Below, one piece after another: positions 35,041-48,017 of a stretch of 64,000 nucleotides of DNA (the first letter of the stretch is position 1; every line of letters starts with the position of its first letter). Position numbers and translations under genes: made by a program. The notes below the pieces were generated by a model. It was not told the DNA's origin, made no database searches, and was given only the letters and a program-made list of their open reading frames with translations. Origin of the DNA: Panulirus ornatus (Eukaryota; Arthropoda; Malacostraca; Decapoda; Palinuridae); the NCBI RefSeq assembly GCF_036320965.1, contig NC_092251.1, positions 7,948,001 to 8,012,000 on the forward strand. The letters run 5' to 3'.

Positions 35041-35447
35041 GGGTCATAAATATGTATCTTCCGCTTGTGTCCTCGCTTCAGGGGGCTGCGTTTCGCCATC
35101 TCAGCCCACGCCGACAAGCAACCCACACCACAAGAGGAGAATTCGCACGGCGGGTGTTGATAAGGATCTCTGGGAAAGACCTTTTATGGCAGCGGGTGAA
35201 GTAAACAAACGAAAACTGGCGGACGGAAACGAGAGAAAACGGAGCGCCGCACTTCTATCTGTGGGTAGGTTTTGGAATGTCGGTTTCAGTAGATAGATAT
35301 GTTATATTCAGGGAAGCTTTTCCATGCTTCTGAAGACATTGCATTGGAGGTCTATAGAGAAAGGCTTGGACACATCGGTGTGATTTGGTTTTCCATGGCC
35401 CTGCGGGTATAGCTGAGGAGGACCTTGGCTATTTCAGCGGTCTTCCC

Positions 35448-35449
<2 letters not shown>

Positions 35450-35519
<70 letters not shown>
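35450..35519. repeat. (GA)n microsatellite
   Basis: Perfect GA tract of about 35 units. Confidence 0.98.
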
Positions 35520-35524
<5 letters not shown>

Positions 35525-36060
35525 TAGGACGAGTAATACAGACGCCATCGTAACGACCCGTGCATGGCCGGGTTCCTCTGATTGTTACTTTCGTATGAAT
35601 ACGACCCCTCATTAATGGGGGTTTATTGATCATGAGACCCTCATTACACCTCACCGCTTCGAGACGACGAGTTCGTCATCATCGACTCTGTCTTATTTCA
35701 GGAATCAACTTAAGGATACCACAGGTAGAAAAAGTATTTACGGTCGAATAAGGTATTTAGAGTACACATAGTTATCAAGTATTGTTAGAAAGTAATATTC
35801 AACCTACTGGTAAGAGGATAAGAGAGTGATTATCTAACTAAACATGTACGACAAGGTGTAATTAATGTATTAGCCCCTTAATCAAAATAGGCACGCCAGT
35901 TCGCCCGCCATCTGGTCTACCGTAGAAAATCGATCATGTGAGGCCCAGGGAAGCGACCGGGGGTAATTAATTGACCTTAAGCAACTTGTGTGACCTCACC
36001 ATCGCTATGCCGTGTAGCGCAGGTGTTGCTCACACGGATCCCTTCCAGCATATACGTGTC
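35520..36060. other. Unassigned sequence
   Basis: No feature recognised. Confidence 0.4.
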
Positions 36061-36418
36061 AGAAGTGGAGAGAAAATGGAGACGGAGGAGATCGAAGACG
36101 AAATGGAAGGATGGAGTGAAAGATGCTTTGAGTTACCGGGGCTAGAATATGCAGGAAGGTGTGAGGTGTGCGTGGGAGATAGAGCGAACTGGAATGATGT
36201 GGTATGCACGGGGCGACGTGCTGTCCGTGGGTTGAACCAGGGTATACGAAGCAATCAGGAGAAAGTGTGGGAAGATGTATGAGGCTTGGATAGAAGGAGT
36301 TGTTTTTGGTAACATCACACATGACAGTTAGCAAGGAGATGTGAACAAATGAGAACGTCCTTCGTCTGTTCCTGGCGCTACCTCGCTGCGCGGGAAACGA
36401 CGAACTACACTCGCACAT

Positions 36419-36420
<2 letters not shown>
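36061..36420 (+). repeat. Dispersed repeat A, copy 2
   Basis: Collinear with 18755-19115. Landmarks are 'gcgaactggaatgatgtgg', 'ggggcgacgtgctgtcc', 'gttgaaccagggta', 'cacacatgacag' and 'cctggcgctacctcgctg'. A short plus-strand frame reads RANWNDVVCTGRRAVRGLNQ; copy 1 encodes a similar but broken segment. This suggests a decayed ORF end of a transposon followed by its 3' region. It ends directly in (CT)n(GT)n. Confidence 0.75.
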
Positions 36421-36469
<49 letters not shown>

Positions 36470-36470
36470 T
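36421..36470. repeat. Compound microsatellite (CT)n(GT)n
   Basis: CT tract switching to GT, at the 3' end of repeat A copy 2. Confidence 0.98.
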
Positions 36471-37518
36471 GCGTATGTTATACAGGGATGGAATTTTACA
36501 CTCGTGTTGCACTTAAAACCCAGCAACCTAATACAACATCCGTCCTTATTATCACGTGCATATCTTGAAGTCTTAAAGGGGCATCAGCGCATGAGCAACA
36601 GTACCCCACATTTCTGAGGGGAAATTCTAATTAGGGACGAGTTATCGGAACACTGATCTGTCATTAGCAACCAGGGTCAGGCGGGAGGGAGCCGCCCTTG
36701 GTGGCTATGTTGCGTTAAAAGGACTGGTGCTATTTTTTTTTTCTCCCCTCCCTCCCCCGTGCAGCGCACCTCCACATGCCCCTGGCTTCGCTAGTGTTGG
36801 ACGTCTAAGCCAAATAGTAGCGTTAGTCTGAGAATGATTCGGGTTGCTTTAAGATAAGACAAGGGATGTATTGCCCTTCAGTGATATCAAATCACAGTAA
36901 AATCTTTACGATTATCTCCATAATCAGCGAAGTTTGTACACCGTTTCACTCAGCATCACGAAGCGCAAAAGAAAAGGGAGCAGAGCGTCAGGAAACATGC
37001 ACATATATGCGTCCTCTCCTTCAGCAACTGTGCTAAAAAGAAATCTAATTCACGTCATTCCACACAACAGAGTCTAATATGATATCATCTAATGCAGCCA
37101 TGAAGACATCACGGTTGTAAGTGTGTCAGGTCGACCGACCCACGCAGGTCTGCCACGCCAACACCAGCAACAGATTATGTGGTAACGGGATCTCTTATCT
37201 CCAGATGATGTCGAACCATTTGCATTCTTTTTTTCCTTTCCTGCAGCACAAGAACTAATGGACTGGTCGGAGAGACTTACTGAACTTCGTGGCCACGAGT
37301 TCCCATCGGCTGCCTGGCATTAATCACTGTCCATAATTGATTATCATCAGTAATTGGAGCCTCATTAGATCAAGATCCACTAACTATAATGATTCGTCTT
37401 ATATTCGGGTTCGTTTAGCGACTGGTAGCCATCTCTTATGATAATTTCTGGTCAATGATTGTCTTATGAAAGGCTATATAGCTCTAAACTGAAGAGAATT
37501 TATGCTGAACAGTGTGAC
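36471..37518. other. Unassigned sequence
   Basis: No array or exon support. Confidence 0.4.
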
Positions 37519-37690
37519 CCATGACCTCAGCTCCAATGTCACCCTGTGATTTCAGCATAAACATTAACTATTAACTTCAGCAATAACATCAACTGTGACC
37601 TCAGCACCAATGACATCAACTGTGACCTCAGCACCAATATCAAACATGAACTCAGTAATATCATCAAATGACCTCACCATCAGTGACCTG
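37519..37690. repeat. Degenerate 27-bp repeat, about 6 copies
   Basis: 'tgtgacctcagcaccaat' occurs at 37594 and 37621 (27 bp apart), with diverged flanking copies such as 'catgacctcagctccaat'. Confidence 0.75.
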
Positions 37691-38294
37691 TATCTCCATA
37701 CAATATATACGAGAGGCGCCCTAATGAGTAACTCGGGTCACAGTGGGTGAAAGGCCCCGTAGCTATCAGATATATAAGAAGTTCTCATAATTGGCAGACT
37801 GTCTAGTTTTTACCTGGATCAGCAGTGGCAAGAGAGAGAGCTGGTCCTCTGAACGTAGCCCCGAGGCATGTGCAGAGCCTCCTACTGTGCACTACTGTGC
37901 AGCGCTGGTAGTGGCTGGTGTGGCGGGGTAAGGAAGGGGACAGTCTATCAGGCGGTGAGGGAGATATGGTACGTAGTGAAGGAGGTTTGATGTGTGGTGA
38001 GGATTAGGGCGGGTGGCGATCATGTTGTGTGGTGTGGGTGGTGATCGCATTATGTAGTGGTGTTGATGGAGGTTCTATTTGCTCTTTCGTTGCTCATGAA
38101 CTGCTGAAAAGGATTCGATATCTTTGGTTAGTTTTAGCATCAGCCACCTTGTCCATCCACAAAAAAGAGACTGAATCTTCTCCTCTCTTCGCGTCGAGTA
38201 CACTACAAGCAAGCGCCAGAAGATTCGTCCAATTCTTCGGAAAAGGAGAGAAGGGCAGTGTGTATCATAAAGCTGTAAACATTTAGCTCAGCTG
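37691..38294. other. Unassigned sequence
   Basis: Nothing recognised. Confidence 0.4.
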
Positions 38295-38665
38295 TATTGC
38301 ATCACAGCAACAGATGTACTGTATCACAGCAACATATGTACTGCATCACAGCAACAGGTGTACTGCATCACAGCAACAGATGTACTGCATCACAGCAACA
38401 GATGTACTGCATCACAGCAACAGATGTACTGCATCACAGCAACAGATGTACTGCATCACAGCAACAGATGTACTGCATCACAGCAACAGATGTATTGCAT
38501 CACAGCAACAGGCATATTGCATCAGAGCAACAGATGTACTGCATCACAGCAACAGGCGTACTGCATCACAGCAACAGATGTACTGCATCACAGCAACAGG
38601 CATACTGCATCACAGCAACAGATGTACTGCATCACAGCAACAGGCGTACTGCATCAGAGCAACAG
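38295..38665. repeat. 22-bp minisatellite, about 17 copies
   Basis: The unit contains 'gcatcacagcaacagatgta' (22 bp in full). Since 22 is not a multiple of 3, the frame cycles every 66 nt and all three plus frames are open, giving three ORFs of 124-147 aa (HHSNRCTASQQQMYCITATD pattern). Variants with 'aggcgtac', 'aggcatac' and 'atcagagc' cluster in the 3' half. Confidence 0.96.
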
Positions 38666-39956
38666 AAACGAGAAAGTCAAAGTTTTTTCCAAGGCTGCCA
38701 TACTGGGAATTTTCATCATAAAAAAAGTCTAAGTAACTAATGACTAATACTTGTGTGGAATACGTATTGGCTGAGGACACACCTGACTGACTCCTGCTAC
38801 ATCTGACCGAGAGCCATATATATACAGGGAAAGCTTGCATGATCCTAGATACATCTCCAACACATTGAAGGAGGTGTTTATAATTTTTGGGTAATAGGTT
38901 CTAAAATTCAACGTCGACGAGTTAATGAGCTTGGCAGTTAACAGACCTGGTAGCCCGATTAACTAACCACCTAACCACACCTGGCTCCACTGCAGACCAT
39001 ATTCAGGGCACATCTGGCCAGTTTGCCGACTGACCTGGAGAATCAGGGAAGAAAAGGAGCAAATCTTTAGATGGGGGGAGAGACTAGGATGATCCCTGTG
39101 TCCGATATGGTCCTCTGGCTGTGGCTTGGGCATTACATTGGCCATTCCTAATTTTCATTCGTGCAATAACGTTCAAATTTCACCAATATAGATAGTCTAG
39201 GCTGACCTAATGAATTCAGTGGATGCTAAAGCTCGAAGGCTTCCATGGATATATGAGACTTGTACTTCAATAGTCCCCTGTGCCTGGAAAAAACAGAGGC
39301 ATTTACTAACTGATAATGGCAATTAACGTAGAAGATGAAGGCATAATTACGAATAATCACAGAGCGCACCAGTAGGGAAGGTATAGAAGTCTAAAAAAAC
39401 AGATGGCATTTCTAAGGACAGTTCTAAGTCGTGAATGATGCCCTTGGGACGCGGGCCATCGCAGGGAACTACACCCACAGCTGTTCGATGACACCGTAGA
39501 CAACGCATCCGAATACGTGCTCCCCATCCGATGCTTCCCCATCAGCCAAACTAAATATCTACGCCTTGAAACATCTTTTATACAGTAATATAAACCTTAG
39601 TCTTATTTGCAGAGCGAGGCGGCTGTGACGAGACTAAGAGTGAAATAAAAAGAAAAGAAATCATTTGGGTAAATGAAGACAAGGCCATTAGCAGTATTCG
39701 AACACAGGGCAGCTGAAGACCTCCTGTGTCTATGGCTGCCGCTCCTGTCTGGTCACGTGACTCATTCATTATTACCCCCCCGACGATCACTGAATTACGA
39801 AGACATGCGGGCAGACGGGGGCGCTCCTCCTCAAAATGACGGCTTGTCATACGCTCGGAAAACCCAGTGACATTGATTTCGGGTAATCGTTCAATTACGA
39901 TGATTTTTTTTTTCTGGGACAGACATTCCATGATGTTCAAACCTTGGTAAATGGTG
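38666..39956. other. Unassigned sequence
   Basis: About 1.3 kb with no arrays and no convincing exons. Confidence 0.4.
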
Positions 39957-40330
39957 TTTGTGGGTTTGCTTGTGAGATGCAGTTTGTATGCTTGCTTGCG
40001 TGCGCTTGCTTGTGAGTAGTAATTCATGTGCTTGCTTGTGAGACCTAATTTTGTGTGCTTGCTTGTGAGACCAAATTTTGTGGGCTTGTTTGTGAGACAC
40101 AGTTCGTGTGCTTGCTTGTGGGACCAAATTTTGTGTGCTTGCTTGTGAGACCAAATTTTGTGGGCTTGTTTGTGAGACACAGTTCGTGTGCTTGCTTGTG
40201 AGACCAAATTTTGTGTGCTTGCTTGTGAGACCAAATTTTGTGGGCTTGTTTGTGAGACACAGTTCGTGTGCTTGCTTGTGAGACCCAGTGTGTGCTCGTA
40301 TTTGGAAGAGAGTCTGTGGGCGTGCTTGTG
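39957..40330. repeat. 27/26-bp minisatellite with 80-bp trimer units
   Basis: Monomers share 'cttgcttgtgagac' or 'cttgtttgtgagac'. Three consecutive 80-bp blocks (40031-40110, 40111-40190, 40191-40270) each contain monomers of 27, 27 and 26 bp in the same order. Diverged monomers flank both sides. Minus-strand ORFs of 87-218 aa (SQAST/HKQAHKIW pattern) derive from it. Confidence 0.94.
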
Positions 40331-41299
40331 AGAGGAATTGTCGTTACATGTTGAGGAAAAATGACGAGAAATTTCTCAATCATTATAAACACACCCCCAG
40401 TGATGGCAGCAGTTTTACTAAGTGAAGTATGATGTCCATCTCAGACATCGTGAGGTCATACGAAGAGCCATTATGTCTGTCTTCAAGGATTTCTTGATTC
40501 CATTAGGGTGAAAAAAAATGTAAAAAAAGATGAGAGAAAGAATGTGCTAATCAGAGACTCGAACAAGACATTACTGTACTGTCAGTGACGAGATGAATAT
40601 GAGGTTTTGGTCAATGCATGATAATAGAGTCAAGCGTTCGGTAGTTTGGATATACGAGAGGTATACAAGGGTTGGCGTGCCATAATATTCCACCTGACGG
40701 AGTAAGAAGGAAAAAAAATAGAATAGTATGTAGGAGAAAGAGAAGAGAACAGAGAATTATAGGAGGAAATAAAAAAGAATAGAGACTTTCAAGCCATCTT
40801 GACATGGTTCAGCTAAGTGACTCAATCCGCTGTTGGATCATTATCTACAGAGTTCGTTGAAATCTCCAAATTTAATAATATTTTTTTCTGGCCGATTTCT
40901 TAATGACACACAAACTCTCAATGATTATAAAGAAATCATTCACATAATACACTAAAATTCTAGCCTTCGAAGCTAAATGCATCTCCAACTTTGCTTTATA
41001 AAAATGATATTAATATTGATCAACAATTGTAATTGCTGAAGCAATGTGAAGTTATGATCCAAATGTTGTTGAACCAACTGTACTTCTTATGTGATTTTTA
41101 CTCCAAATTTTGGCGATCTTTTATAGATGAACAAATTCGCAGACTGCCACGTAACTTATCTCTATGTACACTAGACCTCAGTATCTAATTTAGTGTCCAA
41201 TTATGGCTTAGCGTTGCGTAAAGAAAAGATAAGAAAAAAAAATGAATGGGTTCAACCTTACTCCAACTCAGCCAGACATAACTTGAGGTCGTAATCGTC
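40331..41299. other. Unassigned AT-rich sequence
   Basis: No feature recognised. Confidence 0.4.
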
Positions 41300-41650
41300 G
41301 TCGTAGCTTGGTGGTCAGGGAGTGTCTGTGGTGGTTAGGGAGTGTCTGTGGTGTCTGTGATAGCCAGGGAATGTCTGTGGTGTCTGTGGTCTTCAGGGAG
41401 TGTCTGTTGTGTCTGTGGTGTCTGTGGTGGCCTTGGAGTGTCTGTGGTGGCTAGGGAGTGTCTGTGGTGTCTGTGGTGGTCAGGAAGTGTCTGTGGTGGC
41501 CAGGGAGTGTCTGTGGTGTCTATGGTGGTCAGGGAGTGTCTGTGGTGTCTGTGGTGGTCAGTGAGTGTCTATGGTGTCTGTGGTGTCTGCGGTCTTCAGG
41601 GAGTGTCTGTGATGTCTGTGGTCTTCATGGAGTGTCTGTGGTGTTTGAGT
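41300..41650. repeat. Nested GT-rich minisatellite
   Basis: A 9-bp core 'tctgtggtg' is embedded in longer irregular units such as 'gtggtcagggagtgtctgtg'. Copy number of the core varies between units. Confidence 0.9.
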
Positions 41651-41830
41651 ACACATAACACTATTTCTCATGCATCATTCACGGTAGCCTAATAGACGTA
41701 AGGTGCGCTGGGGGGAAAGGAGACGTCCAGCGTCACGCACGGTCCTGGGGACGAGAGTTATCGAGTGTGACGCGATGCGTTGCTGCATCACGTCCGGCCG
41801 AAGTCGGCGCGGCGGAGACGACACCGAAGC

Positions 41831-41833
<3 letters not shown>

Positions 41834-41908
<75 letters not shown>
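41834..41908. repeat. (GA)n microsatellite
   Basis: Perfect GA tract of about 37 units. Confidence 0.98.
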
Positions 41909-41910
<2 letters not shown>

Positions 41911-43399
41911 ACTAACACACCCTCCTGAAGCGAGTAAACCACATACGGCAGCCTCAACACTGGCCAGTCGGGTGGTAGCATCCTTACCAATCTTCTCACC
42001 TCCAGGCACACACGCACGCACCCACTCTCTCCCTCACTCCTTCCCTCAATGTGATCCCACCTCGAGGGAGGGAACTGACGCATCGACGTTCAAATTTCGC
42101 TCTCCTGTTACCCATTAAAGCGGACGTTTTCAAACTCTCTTAGGGACTAGCATGTGAGTTCTAAACCTTTTTTGCAGTATCGAAACTCACACTGCTTCCC
42201 TCTCATTCACCACTCTCTAAAGAAGGTACTGGTGAACTAGCTGACTCTCGCCTGCTCATTCTAAAACTGGCCTAGCCAATGACTCGTAAACTCTCAATAC
42301 TCGCTCTTCTTCACAGTGACTGACTATGCGTTTGCTAGATCGTGCGTGAGGTGGTTAAGCCTAAAGGAGGAGGAGGGCTGACGCTCACATTCGCTATTCC
42401 TAAAATTCAACCTAGTTGTTAAGATTGTTAACTTTAAGATTATTATGTTAGACTCCGTAACTCTGAAAAACCTCCCTGCTTCCCAGAGGTGATCACTAGC
42501 TTCTCAACTCTGAGACTCGTTGTGGGATCCCGTAATTCCGGTTCATGCGTGCGAGCTGATGCTATTTGGTATCGCTTGTTCGACCTGCAATCCCCATTAC
42601 CGTTGGTACTGTTCATCTGGATGACGCAAGCAAGAATGAAATCTAGCACGAAGATTTTGTCTCACTTCAAGAAAATATACTGAAAATATTATTTGGTCTA
42701 AATTACCAAGGTATGTATATATTCTCTTTAACTTTTTCCTGATTGATAGTCAGAATTTCGATCCAGTTACATTTACTCAGCTTTCGAGCGAGTCTGTCGA
42801 GGCATTCGTCAGTCCAAGAGATATACATTCGCCCGTCTTGCTACACTCTCAGTGCCTCCACCGTCATCATAGGATAAGACGTGTTGGTAGTACACACAGC
42901 ACGAGGCAGAGATCATGGTATTTTGCCGAGTCGGATTATTTTCACTCAAAAATCATCCAACGTAGGTGTATTCCAAGGTGCACTGATGTATAAACCTCTG
43001 GATGAGATCTTTAAAAAACGATGACTTAGAATGACACGCTTTCTCTATATAGTAAAGCCGTCTGACACAATTCCCAGGGGATAAATCGACAGATGTGATG
43101 TGTTGAAGATGAGAGGATGGGGTAGGAGTGTGGAGCTGGGAGGTGGGTGGAATTTGAGGGATGGGCAGTGCACGAGAGGTGAGTAAAGCTTGGTTAGATG
43201 GGTGGGTTTTGGGGAGCGGAGAGGAGCTTGTGACCTTGATGGGCGTTTGTAAGATGGGCGGAGCTGGTGAAGAGTGCAGGGCTTCTACCGACCAATGTTG
43301 AAGGGAAACTCCTCTAGGAAATGCAGTGTGATTAGACTTAGGGAAGGAGTGTACATTTTGCATGATGCTGCAATATACCTTCTGATATCAAGGACGCAT
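41909..43399. other. Unassigned sequence
   Basis: About 1.5 kb without arrays. G-rich 'gggtggg' words at 43100-43260 are imperfectly repetitive. Confidence 0.4.
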
Positions 43400-43625
43400 G
43401 AAGCAGCATAGCATATACCCATGAATCTGGATCATGATGCAGCATTACGAATACCCATGGAGCATGAGGCAGCATAGCATGTATACCCATGGATGAGGAG
43501 TAAGAGGCAGCATAACACATGTAAATGAAGCAGCATAGCAAATACCCATGAATGTGGATCATGATGCAGCATTACGAATACCCATGGACCAGCATAACAC
43601 ATGTAAATGTGGAACACTGGTGTAG
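43400..43625. repeat. Tandem repeat with 127-bp higher-order period
   Basis: 'gaagcagcatagca' starts at 43400 and again at 43527, each followed by 'atacccatgaat' and 'ggatcatgatgcagcattac'. Smaller related monomers ('cagcatarca...tacccatg') lie within each block. Confidence 0.85.
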
Positions 43626-43639
43626 CACATACCCGTAAT

Positions 43640-43860
43640 GCTAACTAAACGCGTATACACACAGAAACACAAATAAATCTATACAGAGACAATGAAAGAA
43701 ACATACACAGACACTTGCACATACATAAACACAGAGAAAATGAGAGAAACATATATACACACACAAACACACACTTACAAAAACACGCAAGGGCCATACA
43801 GAGAAAGTGAAAGACATATGCACGAACTCAGTCACATACACAGACACACAGGCACCACCA
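43640..43860. repeat. Degenerate CA-rich repeat
   Basis: 'cagagacaatgaaagaaacat', 'cagagaaaatgagagaaaca' and 'cagagaaagtgaaagacata' recur about 50-65 bp apart inside CA-rich sequence. Confidence 0.65.
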
Positions 43861-44612
<752 letters not shown>

Positions 44613-44614
44613 TA

Positions 44615-44712
44615 ATAACCAAACAACTGGGTAGGCTAACTACCGCGCCCAGAACTGGAACCCATGCGTGGATCTGCGTAAATTCATAGTCAGCAAATCT
44701 AGCCACTAGTAT
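44615..44712 (-). mobile_element. tRNA-like SINE fragment
   Basis: On the minus strand an A-box-like TGGCTAGATTTG is followed 43 bp later by a B-box-like GGTTCCAGTTC, close to the internal RNA polymerase III promoter spacing of tRNAs. 'gggcgcggtagttagcc' follows. The 3' end runs directly into (TA)n then (TG)n, as expected for a SINE tail. Intact clover-leaf folding is not claimed. Family unknown to me. Confidence 0.5.
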
Positions 44713-44814
44713 ATGTATATCTATTATATATTTAGCTAGTCCAAGAAGCTAGTTTTTAACAGATATTTTTCATTATATAGAAAGTACGCTTAAAAATTCC
44801 ATTCTTGCTAACAG

Positions 44815-44950
44815 GTGACGCGACAGCATAACACCTGGTGACATGACAGCATAACACCTGGTAACATGACAGCATAGCACCTGGTGACATGACAGCATGA
44901 CACCTGGTGTCATGACAGCATGACACCTGGTGACGTGACGGCATGACTCG
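44815..44950. repeat. 23-bp minisatellite, about 6 copies
   Basis: 'acagcataacacctggtgac' recurs every 23 bp (44823, 44846 and on). Units carry the palindrome CACCTGGTG, which contains an E-box core. Confidence 0.9.
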
Positions 44951-45048
44951 ATAGAGTCCAAGAGACGGTCCTGGTGACGACTCTCCCGTCAGGACCTAAC
45001 GAGGATGCGGGGGCGTGGCTGACGGTGCGCCCCGTCCCCCTCCTCTCC

Positions 45049-45050
<2 letters not shown>

Positions 45051-45108
<58 letters not shown>
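45051..45108. repeat. (GA)n microsatellite
   Basis: Perfect GA tract of 29 units. Confidence 0.98.
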
Positions 45109-45111
<3 letters not shown>

Positions 45112-45597
45112 AACAAGACGGCTGTGTGGTTACCCCCCCACACTACACAGAGCTGTGTGTAGGGCAGGACCCAAAGGCCACTTCCTTTACATTAGTGTTT
45201 GTGATGTACGCAACCAAGACAAAGTGTGCCAAACGAGGATAAAAGTAATATCAATAAAGCAAAGGAATTCTTCGTCAATATACGAAAACGTATATACAAT
45301 AGTGCGTTGCTAGAATGTCAGTCCTTTTTATAGGTAAACCTGGACCTTGATTTGTTCCCTGTGCTGTTCAGAATCACAGATATGGCTGAGTGATACACCA
45401 ACATTGTTCGAATGGGTTTGATTGTGATGGTTTTTCCCGCACGTTGTGGCAGTCGTCACTCTCGCTTGAAGTAATGACCAGAGACTTCGAATCAGAATGA
45501 AGAAAGTGACGGGAGCACATCAGACCCCCTCCTAGGAACGATCTATCAGCCTGTCACCTAAACTTGGCCACTTCCCTCCACTGCTGCTCGTCCTTGT
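45109..45597. other. Unassigned sequence
   Basis: No feature recognised. Confidence 0.4.
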
Positions 45598-46250
45598 CCT
45601 CCTCCTCCTCCTCCTCCTTCTCTTCCAAGCCTGTTTCCCTTTCCTTCCCCATCCGAGCCACCGGTGCCTACCTACCTTCTCTCCCCTCCCACTAACTCCC
45701 CCGGTGAATCACCCCATCTCTCTACCACATCACTCCTCCCTCCCTGACTCCCCACTGAGCAGCACTCCTCCCTCACCCACGCCTTCACAACATCACTCTT
45801 CCCACCTCAGCCAAACCCGAGGATCTTCTCCCCTATCCCAGCATCACTGGATCTATCCCTCACTCAGCTCCCACTCTCACCGGGTGGAAACAGGTGTCTT
45901 ACTCTCTCTTCTTCACAAGCATAATGCACACCCACCTCACCTTCCAACCCCCTGCAATGTTACCCTCCCTTCTTCGTTCAGATATCCCTATTTCTCTACG
46001 TTTATCAACTATTTCTCCTTCACTCACGCTTTGTTTCTTTATCCTTTCCACTCTATGCATCCTCTTTCTAGATGCTTTTTTCGTCCTCATTCCCCCGTTA
46101 CATCTCATATCTGACTTATATCTCCCTCCAGTAACTCACCCACCCACACCATTCCTTCATCCACTCCCATGTCACTCACGACATGGTGGTTTCCCACATC
46201 TCCCCAGCCTCCGCCCACCAATCCTGGCCGGTCCCGACCCCGCCCCGTCC
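45598..46250. other. Pyrimidine-rich stretch starting with (CCT)n
   Basis: A short (CCT)n run at 45598-45620 is followed by about 600 bp of C/T-rich sequence. It produces Pro/Ser-rich ORFs that I do not regard as genes. Confidence 0.5.
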
Positions 46251-46782
46251 TGACCCCGGTCCACAGTCTCCGACCCGCCATTACCAACCATTGTGGACTG
46301 TTGGGAACGGATTAGCGGACGGGCCAGTAGGGCGGAGGAAGTGTCTCCTCTCCTTAGGGTATCGAAGGTCCTTTGGGTTGCTGTGCATTTGTTAGGTGTT
46401 GGAATCAACCATACCTTTGTAAAGTACTGAAATCTGCTATACCTTTCTAAGGTACTGGAATCTACTATACATCTGCAAGATATCCAAATCTGCCCTATAA
46501 CTTTATGGTATTCACCCAGAAAGATAGACTTCCTGTATACACACACACACACGAGTCGTATATACCGGCTCGCTTGTCCAAGCTGGGCCACAAGACTGGT
46601 TAGGGACGTAGTGCTGACTCGTGAGGCAAGAGCCTCGGGGGTAAACCAAGTTACTACGGGACTTGCGCACGTATCAGTCTTGCCAACTCCCAGCCACGAT
46701 AATCCCCACACCAACACACAGGTGACTAAACTAGTGTGGCAAACAACGCTTCAAGCAGTTTCTCTCAAGTATACATGGCTTG

Positions 46783-46783
<1 letters not shown>

Positions 46784-46827
<44 letters not shown>

Positions 46828-46854
46828 GAGTGTGCGTGTGTGTGTGTGTGTGTG
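46784..46854. repeat. Interrupted (GT)n microsatellite
   Basis: GT tract to 46826, a 'tgag' break, then a second GT tract. Confidence 0.96.
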
Positions 46855-47177
46855 GGTGCGTTTTCTCTCGAACTGTATAGATTTACCATTCGACTCCCGA
46901 CGAGCACAGGTTGTGACTGGAATCTGACATCTGGCTCTAGGTTCTCGACCCCCGTGATTCACCTTGAACTGCCCCGGGGCAGGAGAGTTCCTGTGGGTGC
47001 GACAATGACAGAACAAACACACCGGGGCGGGTATATTTTTACTGCGTGTGTTCCTCCGTTGCTCCGCTTGTCTTCTGGTTAAGAGGTGGGCCTCGAGCAG
47101 CGTGTGACCGATATGCCGTTAAATGTATAAATACTGATGCCGTTATTCTCAGAGGGAAGACATGGACGGAGACGTAG

Positions 47178-47179
<2 letters not shown>

Positions 47180-47230
<51 letters not shown>
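47180..47230. repeat. (AC)n microsatellite
   Basis: Perfect AC tract of about 25 units. Confidence 0.98.
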
Positions 47231-47231
<1 letters not shown>

Positions 47232-47489
47232 CCCATGCGCACCCACGCGCATTTAGACCAACATGAATGTGGATTCAGCTAGCTGTCCACATCGCATTTT
47301 AGGCCAAAACTGAAACATGCTTCTCAAGTACGGTCATCGCGATTAAAAACAAAGGACAGGAAACTATTAAAGAAAGTACAGAGGAGAGCAACAAAGACGC
47401 TGCCAATTTCGGAGTTTAAAGTTTAAACAGTTTTGTATAATGGTAAAGAAAGTTCAGGAGGCGTGGCTCCACTGGTGTAGAACTCCCTC

Positions 47490-47715
47490 CACTTACTGCA
47501 CTAACGTGTAATTACACACGTGCACAAATACATAAAGACACACACTTACGCCAATGGTCAAATACATATATACAAACTTAATACACATCCACACAAACAC
47601 ATTCACGTACACATATACATATACGCGTATATTAGCCACGTACAGCTTTTTTCCCCACATATATGAATACACATCCACGCTGGCATTCATACATCCACAC
47701 GCAACATACAGCCAG
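47490..47715. repeat. Degenerate ACATAC-rich sequence
   Basis: Repeated 'acacatccac', 'acatatacatata' and 'aatacataaa' words suggest decayed CA/TA microsatellite. Confidence 0.55.
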
Positions 47716-48017
47716 GTACCAGCGGTGTGGAATTCCAGCCACGTTATGCACTCAGACCCAGTGTGCTTGTAATGAGGAGGGGGGGAGTGGAGGGGTAGCG
47801 GAGGGCACAGGCTGAGAGAAGGGCGTCAGGGGAGTGGCGATGGGGAGGTCGGGGCCTGAATGGAGTAGTGGTGTGAGAGGTGGCTGGGGAATAGAGACCC
47901 AAGGGACAGATGAGGTGGGAGGGTGGTTGCACCTTCGCCCACCTGACTGGGGATCGCCATGTTCGAGCCTACACAAACTCAGCCTTCAACCTCCATCTTT
48001 AGAATTGTCTGTGACTG
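47716..48017. other. G-rich unassigned sequence
   Basis: No gene signal recognised. Confidence 0.4.
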
